From the NCBI RefSeq assembly GCF_014699005.1, contig NZ_JACWZY010000003.1, positions 186,001 through 250,000 on the forward strand: 64,000 nucleotides of DNA, given 5' to 3'. The notes under the pieces were generated by a model that made no database searches, had not been told where the DNA came from, and was given only the letters and a program-made list of their open reading frames with translations. The position numbers and the translations under genes are program-made. How positions within the stretch are numbered: the first letter of the stretch is position 1; each line of letters starts with the position of its first letter. This DNA is from Spirosoma profusum. Lineage in GTDB: Bacteria > Bacteroidota > Bacteroidia > Cytophagales > Spirosomataceae. Positions 35,531 through 44,061 of this stretch are shown one piece after another.

Positions 35531-36889
35531 ATGACAATGAAAATTAATCTATTATTCGCTACTCTTCTGACACTGGCGCTGTCTGTTTCTGCGTACGCAC
35601 AGACAATTGATAAAGCCAAACTCGACCAGTTTTTCGATCGACTCGCCGAAAAAAATAAAGCGATGGGGAGTCTGGTCATTGCTAAAGACGGCAACGTTCT
35701 ATATAGCCGCTCCATCGGTTACAGCCAGATCAACGGAACCGAAAAGAAACCGTTAACCGCAGCCAGCAGATACCGGATCGGTTCGATCACAAAAATGTTC
35801 ACCGCTGCAATGATACTTCAGCTCGTTGAAGAAGGAAAACTGAAACTGACCGACCCGCTCGACAAATTTCTGCCGCAGGTGCCGAACGCCCAGAAAATTA
35901 CTATCGTGCAAATACTGGCGCATCGCAGTGGTATCCCTAACATAAAACGCGATCGGAATGCTCAGCGAAACGTGAATACGATGCCAATGACGAAAGATGA
36001 ACACCTCGCCCTTATCGTTAAAGCCACGCCCGATTTCGAGCCAGACACCAGGTTTTCTTACAGCAACTCTGGCTATTTCCTGTTGGGGCTTATCATTGAA
36101 AAGGTAACCGGCAAATCCTACGAGGCTGCCCTCCAGGAAAAAATCACTACAAAAATAGGGCTTAGGGATACGTACACCGCAACCGGAAACATTGATATAA
36201 ACAAGAACGAAAGTCTAACCTATTTTATACTCCCCGGTAGCGACTGGAAACAGGTAGCTGAAACCCACCCCAGCATCCTCTTCGGCTCGGGTGCGATTGT
36301 TTCGACACCAGCCGACCTGACCAAATTCATCCAGGCGCTGTTCGATGGGAAGATTGTGTCAAGGGAGAGTCTTGATCAGATAAAAACGATGCGAGATGGC
36401 GAGGGGTTAGGCATGGTGACCTTCCCGTTCGTTGGCAAGACTTTCTATGGGCACACGGGCGGGGCTGATAACTATGGAGCGTGGGTGGCTTACCTGCCGG
36501 AAGAAAAATTGGCTGTCGCTTACACGACAAACGCGAAGGTCTACCCGGTAAAGGATATTATGAGCGGTGTTGTCGACATTTATTACAACAAACCGTTTCA
36601 GATTCCCACCTTCGAATCGGTCGCCGTCAGCCCGGATGTTCTGGATCATTACGTCGGCACTTATTCAATTCCTGGAACACCCGCGAAATTTGTGATCACC
36701 CGCGACAAGGAAACACTTTACGCGATGCCGCCCGGGCAATCTGCCGTCCCGCTCGAAGCAACGGCACAGGGTACATTCAAAATCGATAATGGCACAGCGG
36801 GCGGCATCGTTATTGAGTTCGATGTTGCTAAAAACCAGATGACTATCAAACGTAACGGTGGAGAGCGAGTTTTCACGAAGGAAAATTAA
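35531..36889 (+). CDS. secreted serine hydrolase (beta-lactamase/DD-peptidase family)
   Basis: The 452-residue protein (alternative ATG at 35537) has a signal peptide (MKINLLFATLLTLALSVSAY). Class C beta-lactamase-type motifs are visible: SITK (Ser85-Lys88), YSNSGYF as the Y-x-N motif, and YGHTGGADNYG as the H/K-T-G motif. After about residue 350 comes a small beta-barrel domain (DHYVGTYSIPGTPAKFVITR) found in Bacteroidota members. It likely acts on peptides or esters in the periplasm; antibiotic hydrolysis cannot be assumed. Operator site 3 places it under the HTH regulator upstream. Confidence 0.88.
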   Translation: MTMKINLLFATLLTLALSVSAYAQTIDKAKLDQFFDRLAEKNKAMGSLVIAKDGNVLYSRSIGYSQINGTEKKPLTAASRYRIGSITKMFTAAMILQLVEEGKLKLTDPLDKFLPQVPNAQKITIVQILAHRSGIPNIKRDRNAQRNVNTMPMTKDEHLALIVKATPDFEPDTRFSYSNSGYFLLGLIIEKVTGKSYEAALQEKITTKIGLRDTYTATGNIDINKNESLTYFILPGSDWKQVAETHPSILFGSGAIVSTPADLTKFIQALFDGKIVSRESLDQIKTMRDGEGLGMVTFPFVGKTFYGHTGGADNYGAWVAYLPEEKLAVAYTTNAKVYPVKDIMSGVVDIYYNKPFQIPTFESVAVSPDVLDHYVGTYSIPGTPAKFVITRDKETLYAMPPGQSAVPLEATAQGTFKIDNGTAGGIVIEFDVAKNQMTIKRNGGERVFTKEN

Positions 36890-36912
36890 CCATCCTAAAC
36901 TCATAAATCATC

Positions 36913-37446
36913 ATGAAAAACAGTATTCGCATTGCAGTCGAAACAGGACTGTTTCTGCTTATTCCCTTGATTTTGACACTTCTTGCCATCTGGCATTGGA
37001 AACCGGGCGTTTTTGTGTTGGGTTTTATCTTGTTAGTCGGTGGTGCCAGTCTAACGTATCAACTGATAGCAAAACAGCAATTGACCAATAAATCGTATCG
37101 ATTCGCCGGCGGAATGGCACTTGCGGCCGTGTTTGCGCTTGTTTGGATGAATGTTGCTGTCGGAGGCATTCTTGGAGACGATTCTGCCAACATGATGTAT
37201 TTCGGGGTGCTGCTCGTCGGATTAGTCGGTACCATTATCGCACGTTTAGAGCCACAGGGAATGTCACGCGCGTTGTTAGCGACAGCGTTCGCTATAGTGC
37301 TGGTTCCTGTAATTGCGTTACGTATCGGGACACCTGCTTTTGCCAACGGCGTGGTGGCGGTGTTTGGCCTCCATGCATTCTTCGCCCTATTGTTTGTCGG
37401 ATCGGCGTTGTTGTTTCGACACGTAGCACGCACGAACGTAAAATAA
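36913..37446 (+). CDS. small polytopic membrane protein, unknown family
   Basis: The 177-residue protein has about five or six hydrophobic helices (GLFLLIPLILTLLAIWHW, GVFVLGFILLVGGASLTYQL, FAGGMALAAVFALVWMNVAV, MMYFGVLLVGLVGTIIARL, AFAIVLVPVIALRIG, FFALLFVGSALLF). No catalytic motif is seen. It lies 23 bp after the serine hydrolase gene and is probably cotranscribed with it, and ends before a hairpin at 37477-37514. Confidence 0.75.
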   Translation: MKNSIRIAVETGLFLLIPLILTLLAIWHWKPGVFVLGFILLVGGASLTYQLIAKQQLTNKSYRFAGGMALAAVFALVWMNVAVGGILGDDSANMMYFGVLLVGLVGTIIARLEPQGMSRALLATAFAIVLVPVIALRIGTPAFANGVVAVFGLHAFFALLFVGSALLFRHVARTNVK

Positions 37447-37476
37447 TGCTGATTCACCGCTGTTTAGCTGTAAAAA

Positions 37477-37514
37477 GCTGACGCGGGGCCCAACGGGTCG
37501 GGCCTCGCGTCAGC
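37477..37514. terminator. hairpin between convergent reading directions
   Basis: GCTGACGCG (37477-37485) and CGCGTCAGC (37506-37514) form a stem extended internally by GGGCC pairs. It lies 31 bp after the membrane-protein gene and 4 bp beyond the end of the DUF2911 fragment on the opposite strand. Confidence 0.65.
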
Positions 37515-37517
37515 GAC

Positions 37518-37743
37518 TCACTTTACATGAAAGTCAACTTTGGCGTTGGCCCAATTCAGCGTTACCGTGCCATTGTTCGCAGTGGAGAAGGTCATCCGCT
37601 CGAAAAATTTGTCCGACTTTTTGACCGGTACGTTCACCCGCAATACGTCTTCATCCTGTTTATAGCTGAAGGCTCCCCACTTAATCGTTTTGTTGATGAC
37701 GATAGTCCACTCGTTTTCATTCGGAATGGTAACCTGTCCGCTA
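37518..37743 (-). pseudogene. C-terminal fragment of a DUF2911 protein
   Basis: The minus-strand frame reads IPNENEWTIVINKTIKWGAF, SYKQDEDVLRVNVPVKKSDK and TVTLNWANAKVDFHVK-stop, which is the end of DUF2911 proteins common in Bacteroidota. No N-terminal half exists: upstream of about 37750 the frame runs into a stop and, on the plus strand, a different open segment (AAIYVANRLACKGKLSNDAG, stop at 37885) begins. The junction suggests a deletion that joined two gene remnants. The plus-strand remnant was not recognised. Confidence 0.7.
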
Positions 37744-38092
37744 CGAAGTGAATGGTCAACAGGCAGCTATTTATGTGGCCAATCGATTAGCCTGCAAAGG
37801 GAAATTGTCGAATGATGCCGGGTGGGTAGCGGGGCTGCGTTATGGGTTTATCGGTACAGGAGCTGTTCAATTTGCCCGCTTCTGAGGTCCTGATTCGACC
37901 AGAACAGTCGTTTTTTGACCGCTTTCATACCAAAAGGCTGTCTAAACAACGTATTGTAGGCTTTCCACTGCTACGTTAATCTTACTACGTTTTTCATGAT
38001 AGTATGTTACACGCCGGACCAACGTAACGCTGGTGTAGATGTATTATCACGGCACTATAATTTATTTGCAACATATATAACAAAAGTATAAT

Positions 38093-38122
38093 ATAGGCGG
38101 TTAATTGCCTTTGACCGCCTAT
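38093..38122. promoter_or_regulatory. inverted repeat covering the umuD start codon
   Basis: ATAGGCGGT (38093-38101) and ACCGCCTAT (38114-38122) are exact inverted copies with a 12-bp spacer; the right arm contains the first bases of the umuD ATG at 38121. It could be a repressor operator or an RNA hairpin hiding the start codon. An AT-rich stretch upstream (38060-38092) could hold the promoter. Confidence 0.6.
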
Positions 38123-38591
38123 GATCGACTCGCTTGACCCTATTCCTGCTGAAAATATCTTCCGACTCGACCCAAAACGTCGGCAGGCGATTCCTTATTT
38201 CAGTGCTCAGGTACAAGCGGGTTTCCCCTCTCCGGCCGACAACATTATTGAAACCAGTCTGAACCTGCAGGATCTATGCGTAGCCCATCCTGACTGTACC
38301 TACTTTGTGAAAGCCACGGGCGAAAGCATGTTGGGAGACTATATTTTTCCCGGCTCGATTCTGGTTGTCGATTCTGCCATCCCTATAGAAATGGGTAACG
38401 TAGTGGTTTGCTGGCTAAACGGCGATTGCTGCGTTAAACGCTTTCTGCGTGTGGGCAAGATGATTATTCTCGAACCCAGCAACGAGAACTATTCACCCAT
38501 CTACGTCCACAAAGACCGTGATACGTTCCGAGTGCTGGGTGTTGTTACGTATGTCGTTTCTAAACCGCCCCGATATGTACGCCCTGATTGA
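38121..38591 (+). CDS. umuD: UmuD-like S24 autoprotease, subunit of error-prone polymerase V
   Basis: The 156-residue protein has the LexA/UmuD peptidase fold: a cleavage site QVQAGFPSPAD (Ala33-Gly34), nucleophile Ser69 in TGESMLGDYI, and Lys106 in GDCCVKRFL. There is no DNA-binding domain, which separates it from LexA. RecA-stimulated self-cleavage should activate it to bind UmuC. It overlaps umuC by 17 bp. An inverted repeat over its start codon is the likely control site. Confidence 0.93.
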   Translation: MIDSLDPIPAENIFRLDPKRRQAIPYFSAQVQAGFPSPADNIIETSLNLQDLCVAHPDCTYFVKATGESMLGDYIFPGSILVVDSAIPIEMGNVVVCWLNGDCCVKRFLRVGKMIILEPSNENYSPIYVHKDRDTFRVLGVVTYVVSKPPRYVRPD

Positions 38592-39855
38592 TGCTAATTG
38601 TTTTTACTGCTCCGTCGAGCGTAGCTTTAACCCTGCTCTGGAAGGCAAGCCGGTCATTGTCTTATCGAACCGGGATGGTTGCGTAGTAGCACGTAGCAAC
38701 GAAGCGAAGGACTTGGGTATCAATATGGGGCAGCCATTCTTTCAGTTGGCGGAATTACGAAAACAGCATGACATCGCCGTTTTTTCTTCGAATTATGCGC
38801 TCTACGGAGATACTTCGGCGCGGTTGATGAGCCTATTGACGCACTTTGCCGAGGATGTAGAGGTCTATAGCATTGATGAAGCGTTTCTTCTAGTAGAAGG
38901 CTTTGAGTGTCTATACCCTTCCTATCAGGATTTGGGCGAAATCATTCGCGCCAAGATTGACCAGTGGCTCCGTATTCCGGTCAGTATTGGATTTGGCCCC
39001 ACCAAAACCTTGGCGAAAATTGCTAACCGGCTCGCAAAGAAAACGCCAGAACATAACGGTGTATGTGTACTGGATACGCCGGAAAAAATCGATGAATCGC
39101 TGAAGAATTTTCCAGTGAATGAAATTTGGGGCGTAGGGCGTCAGTCGGCCAGGAAGCTTGAATGCTTCGACATCAAGACGGCCGACCAACTACGTAAGGT
39201 GCCCATTGATTGGATACGTCAGATGATGACTGTCAATGGTGTGCGGCTGGTTTATGAGTTGCAGGGGCACCCCTGTAAGCTTCTGGAGGTGGGCCAAAAG
39301 CCTAAAAAGTCGTTCTGTACCGAACCCGGTTTTCATCGGGTAACTACTGACCTGGCTATGATTGAGGATGCACTGACCGCCCACCTGAGCCGGGTTTGTG
39401 AAAAGTTGCGCCGACAAAACTCTCTGGCAGGCTGCCTGACAGTCTACCTGAAGACGAACCGATATAGAAAAACAGCCACTGGACTACCAGACAAACAACA
39501 TAATCCTTCCCGAACCATTGTGCTCCCTCACCCGACCAACAATGTACTCGATATGATTCACTATGCAGTAGGCGCACTCAATGAAATCTACGCGCCTGAT
39601 TATCATTATCAGAAAGTAGGCATTATGCTGACGGATTTGGTTTCGGCCGACTACCGGGAGACTAATCTTTTCACAGCTGGCCTTGATGAAAAACGGCTAA
39701 AGCTATCAAACGCAGTCGACAAACTTAATCAGCGTTTTGGATCGAATAAACTTCGGTTAGCTTCTCAGCAACACAACCCCGAATGGCCGATGCAGTTTCA
39801 ATATCTATCAAAACGATGTACAACCCGGTGGAGCGAGATATTAGAAGCGAAATAA
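38575..39855 (+). CDS. umuC: UmuC-like Y-family translesion DNA polymerase
   Basis: The start at 38575 (MYALIDANCFYCSVERSFNP) is chosen because the Y-family catalytic core begins there; the frame opens earlier at 38518 inside umuD. The 426-residue protein has DANCFYCSVER (metal-binding Asp), YSIDEAFL (catalytic Asp-Glu), PVSIGFGPTKTLAKIANRLA, a helix-hairpin-helix near VNEIWGVGRQSARKL and a C-terminal little-finger domain. It should insert bases opposite damaged DNA with UmuD'. It may be mobile, since umuDC pairs often sit in accessory DNA, and IS remnants follow it. Confidence 0.95.
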   Translation: MYALIDANCFYCSVERSFNPALEGKPVIVLSNRDGCVVARSNEAKDLGINMGQPFFQLAELRKQHDIAVFSSNYALYGDTSARLMSLLTHFAEDVEVYSIDEAFLLVEGFECLYPSYQDLGEIIRAKIDQWLRIPVSIGFGPTKTLAKIANRLAKKTPEHNGVCVLDTPEKIDESLKNFPVNEIWGVGRQSARKLECFDIKTADQLRKVPIDWIRQMMTVNGVRLVYELQGHPCKLLEVGQKPKKSFCTEPGFHRVTTDLAMIEDALTAHLSRVCEKLRRQNSLAGCLTVYLKTNRYRKTATGLPDKQHNPSRTIVLPHPTNNVLDMIHYAVGALNEIYAPDYHYQKVGIMLTDLVSADYRETNLFTAGLDEKRLKLSNAVDKLNQRFGSNKLRLASQQHNPEWPMQFQYLSKRCTTRWSEILEAK

Positions 39856-40119
39856 AAGAGTCGCAACCTACTACGTAGTAGTTCAAAGAACGTTTTAACA
39901 GCTGATTGTTCTATCTAACCAACTTAAACGGGGCAACAAAAGAATATTTTATAAAAAAAATAGAGCACACAATTGCTTAAAAATTGAGCTAAACCGAAAC
40001 ACTACGTTTGAGACGAGTACTATAGAATTTCAGAACTATAACAATGAAGCTGTTTAAACTTTAAGGAAAATCCCCAAAGCTGTGTGAGTTTTGCGGTGTG
40101 AACTTTCATTAAACACAAC
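39856..40119. other. AT-rich intergenic stretch
   Basis: No gene is seen. It contains the perfect 14-bp palindrome CTACTACGTAGTAG (39868-39881) shortly after umuC and a sequence (GAAGCTGTTTAAACTTTAAG near 40046) that may be the left end of the IS5-type element that follows. Confidence 0.4.
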
Positions 40120-40127
40120 AATGGGGC

Positions 40128-40143
40128 GGGGCCGCCCGCGCGG
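40128..40143. repeat. 16-bp GC-rich module, copy 1
   Basis: GGGGCCGCCCGCGCGG near the 5' end of the dead IS5 transposase. It differs by one base from copies 2 and 3. Confidence 0.75.
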
Positions 40144-40325
40144 TTATGGACAAAGCTATGATTGAAGCGTGGACTTGAGACAACAGTCCCTTTGGCCGAG
40201 GTGGTGGAATGCATTTTTCACCGACTCAAAACAGGTTGTCAGTGGCGTGAATTACTTACCAAACAATTCTTTAGTGATTAGGTCCTGAATTGGAATTCGG
40301 TCTTTTACTACTATAATAAATGGAC

Positions 40326-40341
40326 GGGGCCGCCCGTGCGG
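40326..40341. repeat. 16-bp GC-rich module, copy 2
   Basis: GGGGCCGCCCGTGCGG lies between codons for NKW and KADGW. Deleting exactly 16 bp gives AAATGGACTAAGGCCGAT, encoding KWTKAD in one frame. Confidence 0.85.
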
Positions 40342-40589
40342 TAAGGCCGATGGCTGGAAACGTGTCTGGATCAATATTTTGCGTAAAAACCTCAAGTACC
40401 TGGATTTGTCAAGCATCGAATTTGATGGTAGCCATACGCCTGCCAAGAATGGCGGAGATGCGGTGGGCTATCAAGGCCGAAAGGCCTGCAACACAACAGA
40501 TGCGTTATTTTTGTCAGATAATCAGGGTGTTATGCTTGCTATGTCTACCCCTCAAGAAGGCCAGCACCATGACTTATTCCAGATTCAGC

Positions 40590-40605
40590 GGGGCCGCCCG
40601 TGCGG
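40590..40605. repeat. 16-bp GC-rich module, copy 3
   Basis: GGGGCCGCCCGTGCGG, identical to copy 2. Deleting it joins CAGATTCAGC to TATTCTTAGAG and restores the transposase frame FQIQLFLE, apart from one TAA further on. Confidence 0.85.
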
Positions 40606-40733
40606 TATTCTTAGAGTAACTATGTAGTTTACTCAAAGCGGCTGATAGTACTCTGAAAAGGCTGTTTCTGAACGCCGATTCGGGCTTTGACTCGGCTGAC
40701 TTTTTAGTGGATACCGACTTCGGCGACCCTTGA

Positions 40734-41003
40734 CGCAGTAAGCACGCCGATTGGGACCACAACTTGCTCGGATAATAGCTAAGATGATCTTGACAGCCCA
40801 GGTGCCGTTCTGACCGGCTTTAAACCACGGTCGGCCATTGTGCCGGGCCGACGGAGTGTCTGTTTCTGAAGGCAATTTTTTAGCGCTGGCTGACGGTAAA
40901 AAGGGTACCTTGAAAAAGCATGAAGCAACCGGTCGGTTATTTGGCCAGCCTTGCTTACTTTTAACCAATCAGCGGATCATTAAACAGGTAGTACCGCATC
41001 AAA
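40734..41003. other. unassigned remnant DNA between IS5 pseudogene and AraC gene
   Basis: No convincing gene. A plus-strand open segment (ALADGKKGTLKKHEATGRLF) runs into the AraC gene in another frame, and nothing resembling the right end of the IS5 element was found, so this is probably deletion-scarred sequence. Confidence 0.4.
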
Positions 41004-42002
41004 ATGCTCACCAAAAACATTGTCCTTGTTTTGAGCTGTTTGGGAATCGCCCAGGCCCTTCTTCTCAGTATTTATCTGTTTTCGTTACGCGACAAAAAAG
41101 CCAATCTATTCTTGGCGTTGATGCTGCTGGGACTGATCCTGCGAATTTCCCATTCGGTCGTTACCAATTATATCAGGCCAGAACCCTGGATACGCATTCT
41201 GGGCATTTCCGGACTTTTGCTCATTGGGCCTTTCCTTTGGTTTTACGGCAAAGCGCTTTTCGAAAAAAAGGGGGTGACTACCAGCGAGTATGGGCAACTA
41301 ATCCCATTTGGTTTAGTGGTTTTGTTGTGTCGGCTGCTGCCCAACGGCGCTGATTTTGTATCTTATGCTATAGCTTCGTTGGTATTTCTGCATTTGGCCG
41401 TCTACCTGATCGTTTGCTGGATGTATCTCCTAAAAAGCCTACCTGGCGCCAGGCTTTTGCCCTGGTATCGGACGATTGTCATCGGCGTTTCGGTTATATG
41501 GTTTGTGTATGTGGGCATCTTTATCGGTTTGATTCCTTTGTATATACTCGGCGCAGTTATTTTTTCATTGCTGATCTACCTGTTCTCGTTTCTGTTATTA
41601 AAACGACATGTTTTTGCTTTAGAAAAATATGGTACCTCTTCGCTGGATCAGGTTGCCTCAACGCAATTGCTTCAACAGATTGAAAAGCTGTTCGAAACAA
41701 AGGAAATTTACCTGGATCCTACGATTTCGGTAAACGGGGTAGCCCAACTACTGTCAACCAGTCCTCGTCAGCTATCGCAGGTTATCAACGAGCAGGCGCA
41801 AATGAATTTTTCTGGATTTGTCAATCAGTACCGGATCGCCAAAGCCAAAATCCTACTGGCCGATCCGGCCTACTTCCAGGAAAAGATCCAGACCATCGCC
41901 TACGACTGTGGCTTTGGCAATGTCACTTCGTTCAATCTGGCCTTTAAAGCCCAAACCCGATTGACTCCCTCTCAATACCGCAGGCAAGGCAACTTCGCCT
42001 GA
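41004..42002 (+). CDS. AraC-family regulator with N-terminal membrane domain
   Basis: The 332-residue protein has six or seven hydrophobic helices in its first 200 residues (NIVLVLSCLGIAQALLLSIY, LFLALMLLGLILRISHSVV, YLIVCWMYLLKSL, IYLFSFLLLK) and a C-terminal AraC double HTH (VNGVAQLLSTSPRQLSQVIN, IQTIAYDCGFGNVTSFNLAF, TRLTPSQYRRQG). Such membrane-anchored AraC proteins in Bacteroidota are thought to sense envelope signals and control nearby genes, here plausibly the serine hydrolase gene that follows. Base use differs from the PULs: no ACGT occurs in 41041-42120. Confidence 0.9.
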   Translation: MLTKNIVLVLSCLGIAQALLLSIYLFSLRDKKANLFLALMLLGLILRISHSVVTNYIRPEPWIRILGISGLLLIGPFLWFYGKALFEKKGVTTSEYGQLIPFGLVVLLCRLLPNGADFVSYAIASLVFLHLAVYLIVCWMYLLKSLPGARLLPWYRTIVIGVSVIWFVYVGIFIGLIPLYILGAVIFSLLIYLFSFLLLKRHVFALEKYGTSSLDQVASTQLLQQIEKLFETKEIYLDPTISVNGVAQLLSTSPRQLSQVINEQAQMNFSGFVNQYRIAKAKILLADPAYFQEKIQTIAYDCGFGNVTSFNLAFKAQTRLTPSQYRRQGNFA

Positions 42003-42258
42003 TTGACCCGAAAAGCGCCTGCTTGGTGAAGTTTTTCGTTTTAAGAATCGTGTTTGTTAAAGAATTCGGCTCCTAGTCGCCTTATCCTTGCCTAAACATG
42101 GCGATGGTCAATCGATCCCACGGTTAGCAACCGCTGATCAACGAGTGATCAAAAGGGGCCTGACTATGAAACGCAGGTAAGAGCTTGACCGTAACCTCCC
42201 ATAAGGTATAATGCATTCAGGTACAGCGCCAAGTCAACGCATCTAAAATCAACCGATC
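42003..42258. other. intergenic leader before serine hydrolase gene
   Basis: 256 bp without a gene, presumably holding the promoter of the downstream hydrolase. No clear hairpin, operator or promoter pair was identified. Confidence 0.4.
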
Positions 42259-43755
42259 ATGAACGTAAAAAAACTGCTCCTGTCAATCGTCGTTCTCTTC
42301 ATGGCCGATCATCTTTCGGCTCAGAACCGAATTGATGAGCTCGAACGATTAGTGAGCTTTTGTCAGCAGAACGATATGTTCAACGGCAATCTTCTGGTTG
42401 CCGAAAATGGCCAAATCATCTACCATAAATCCATTGGGTTTGCCGATTTTGAGACCCAAAGACCTTTGACTAGCCATACGCCCTTTTGCGTAGGTTCGAT
42501 TGCCAAACAATTTACTGCGATGGGCATCATGATTCTGGAGCAACGGGGGCAGCTCCAGTATTCCGATACGGTCGGAGCCCTATTCCCCCAACTACCGCCC
42601 TACCTGCATGGGATAACCATAAAAAACTTGTTACAACACACCTCAGGCCTTAAACGTACCCATTATCAAGAACATGACGGGCTAGTCAATGAAGAGGTTT
42701 ATCAAAACCTACGTAACAGCGTGGGCGATCAGTTGCTGTTTGCTCCCGGCACCAACTTAAGCTACAGCAATACGGCCTATATTTTGCTTGCCCTGCTTAT
42801 TGAAAGAGTATCGGGTAAAACCTACGAAGCCTTTCTTCAGGAAAACGTATGGCATCCCCTGGGCATGACCCAGACGTTTGTGATGAGCAAAGCCCATCAG
42901 GGGCGAGCCGATATTGCTGTTGGCTACGACGGCTTTGGTCATAAAGCAGACTTTAACGTGCTCACGTATGGCACCAATGGGGTGTATTCGACGACCCAGG
43001 ATTTATTCAAATGGTCACAATCCATGTCAACTGATCAACTCATTCCCCTGTCGTCAAAGAAAGTGGCTTATCAAGCCGCCCAATCTCCTTCCGGAAAAGT
43101 ATTAGACTTAAAAATGCGGGAAAGTACGTTTAGCTATGGCTTCGGCCAATACATTTACCGGGACCAGTTCGAGGGGATACTGGGTCATTCAGGGGCTTAC
43201 GGGGGTTTTTACAATATCCACATGCGGGACATGAAGCATAATCGAGATGTAGTGGTTTTAACGAACAATGGCCGATTGCTGCCCATCTTTGACCTGGGCA
43301 CCAGTATTCACAATATTTTACGGGGCGAAGCGTATCGCCTGCCTAAGACCTCTATTGATCTGGTGATCCGGAAAAACTACTATCACAATATAGAAAAAGG
43401 CATCGCGTACTACCATCGGCTGAAAAAAGAAACGCCTGATCAGTATACGTTTAGCGACCAGTGGGAATTAAACCGGCTGGGCTATGCGTTGATGGCGGAC
43501 AAACGGCTGGCCGACGCCATCAATGTATTTAAACTGTTGGTCGCTGAATTTCCCCATTCACCGAATCCGTATGATAGCCTAGGGGAAGCCTATTACAGCA
43601 ATGGTCAGTATGAGCTGTCGCTAACGAGCTATCAGCGGGCATTGGCGATCAATGAACACTATGACGATGCCGACCATGCCAAAGCGATGATCAAAAAGAA
43701 TCAAGCGAAACTGGCGGCCACAAAGCCGAATAAGGGTAGTAAGGTCGAACGTTAG
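42259..43755 (+). CDS. secreted serine hydrolase with C-terminal TPR repeats
   Basis: The 498-residue protein has a signal peptide (MNVKKLLLSIVVLFMADHLS), the beta-lactamase-family motifs SIAK (Ser80-Lys83), YSNTAYI and LGHSGAYGG, and from about residue 380 a tetratricopeptide region (RLGYALMADKRLADAINVFK, NPYDSLGEAYYSNGQYELSL, SYQRALAINEHYDDA). The enzyme-plus-TPR layout is common among Bacteroidota esterase/DD-peptidase homologues and suggests a protein partner. It follows the AraC-type regulator, its probable controller. Confidence 0.88.
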   Translation: MNVKKLLLSIVVLFMADHLSAQNRIDELERLVSFCQQNDMFNGNLLVAENGQIIYHKSIGFADFETQRPLTSHTPFCVGSIAKQFTAMGIMILEQRGQLQYSDTVGALFPQLPPYLHGITIKNLLQHTSGLKRTHYQEHDGLVNEEVYQNLRNSVGDQLLFAPGTNLSYSNTAYILLALLIERVSGKTYEAFLQENVWHPLGMTQTFVMSKAHQGRADIAVGYDGFGHKADFNVLTYGTNGVYSTTQDLFKWSQSMSTDQLIPLSSKKVAYQAAQSPSGKVLDLKMRESTFSYGFGQYIYRDQFEGILGHSGAYGGFYNIHMRDMKHNRDVVVLTNNGRLLPIFDLGTSIHNILRGEAYRLPKTSIDLVIRKNYYHNIEKGIAYYHRLKKETPDQYTFSDQWELNRLGYALMADKRLADAINVFKLLVAEFPHSPNPYDSLGEAYYSNGQYELSLTSYQRALAINEHYDDADHAKAMIKKNQAKLAATKPNKGSKVER

Positions 43756-43837
43756 TAGTCGTTGTGAGAAGCTTAGACTAGGTAAAGAGTGGTTAGTATG
43801 CCATAAACTTATAGTGGCGTGTACTGCCTGTCCCTAG

Positions 43838-44061
43838 AAACGCCCCATCTGAGAAGCAGATACATGATAGTTATATCGTCTCAACTGGGAGCGTTAATGT
43901 GAGCCAGTTGTGTAGGCCACACTGCTTATGTACAAAAACTCCCAGCAGTCAGTAAAAGACGCCTTTCGCTTTCTTCAACACTCATTAACAAGCCATTAAC
44001 TAAAGTTCAATACAAAAACAACTAGATTTGTTAAAACCATTGGGCCATAAAAGAAATAGTG
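43838..44061. repeat. duplicated leader, copy 1 (upstream of propeller pseudogene)
   Basis: The segment shares scattered blocks with 45096-45372: GCAGATACATGA, TCGTCTCAA, GGAGCGTT, TGTGTAGGCC against TGTATAGGCA, and CAGCAGTCAGTAAAAG. Thus promoter region and gene were duplicated together. Confidence 0.7.

Larger units (their letters stand above)
40120..40733 (+). pseudogene. dead IS5-family transposase with micro-insertions
   Basis: The decayed frame reads LETTVPLAEVVECIFHRLKT, GCQWRELLTKQFFSD, then a TAG, VLNWNSVFYYYNKW, then KADGWKRVWINILRKNLKYL, LDLSSIEFDGSHTPAKNGG, GRKACNTTDALFLSDNQGV, STPQEGQHHDLFQIQ and LCSLLKAADSTLKRLFLNAD. This is a typical IS5-family DDE transposase. It is broken by stops at 40279 and about 40614 and by GC-rich 16-bp insertions at 40326 and 40590, each causing a frameshift that disappears exactly when the 16 bp are removed. 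The C-terminal third is missing after about 40700. Confidence 0.88.

Noticed and set aside
37527-37751. 74-codon plus-strand frame
   Set aside because: It is antisense to the DUF2911 fragment, whose minus-strand translation matches a known family.
40838-41353. 171-codon frame before and inside the AraC gene
   Set aside because: It overlaps the AraC coding region in another frame and resembles no protein.
36500-43755. Serine hydrolases as antibiotic-resistance beta-lactamases
   Set aside because: The SxxK, YxN and HxG motifs are shared by esterases and DD-peptidases; C-terminal domains and context point to envelope functions.
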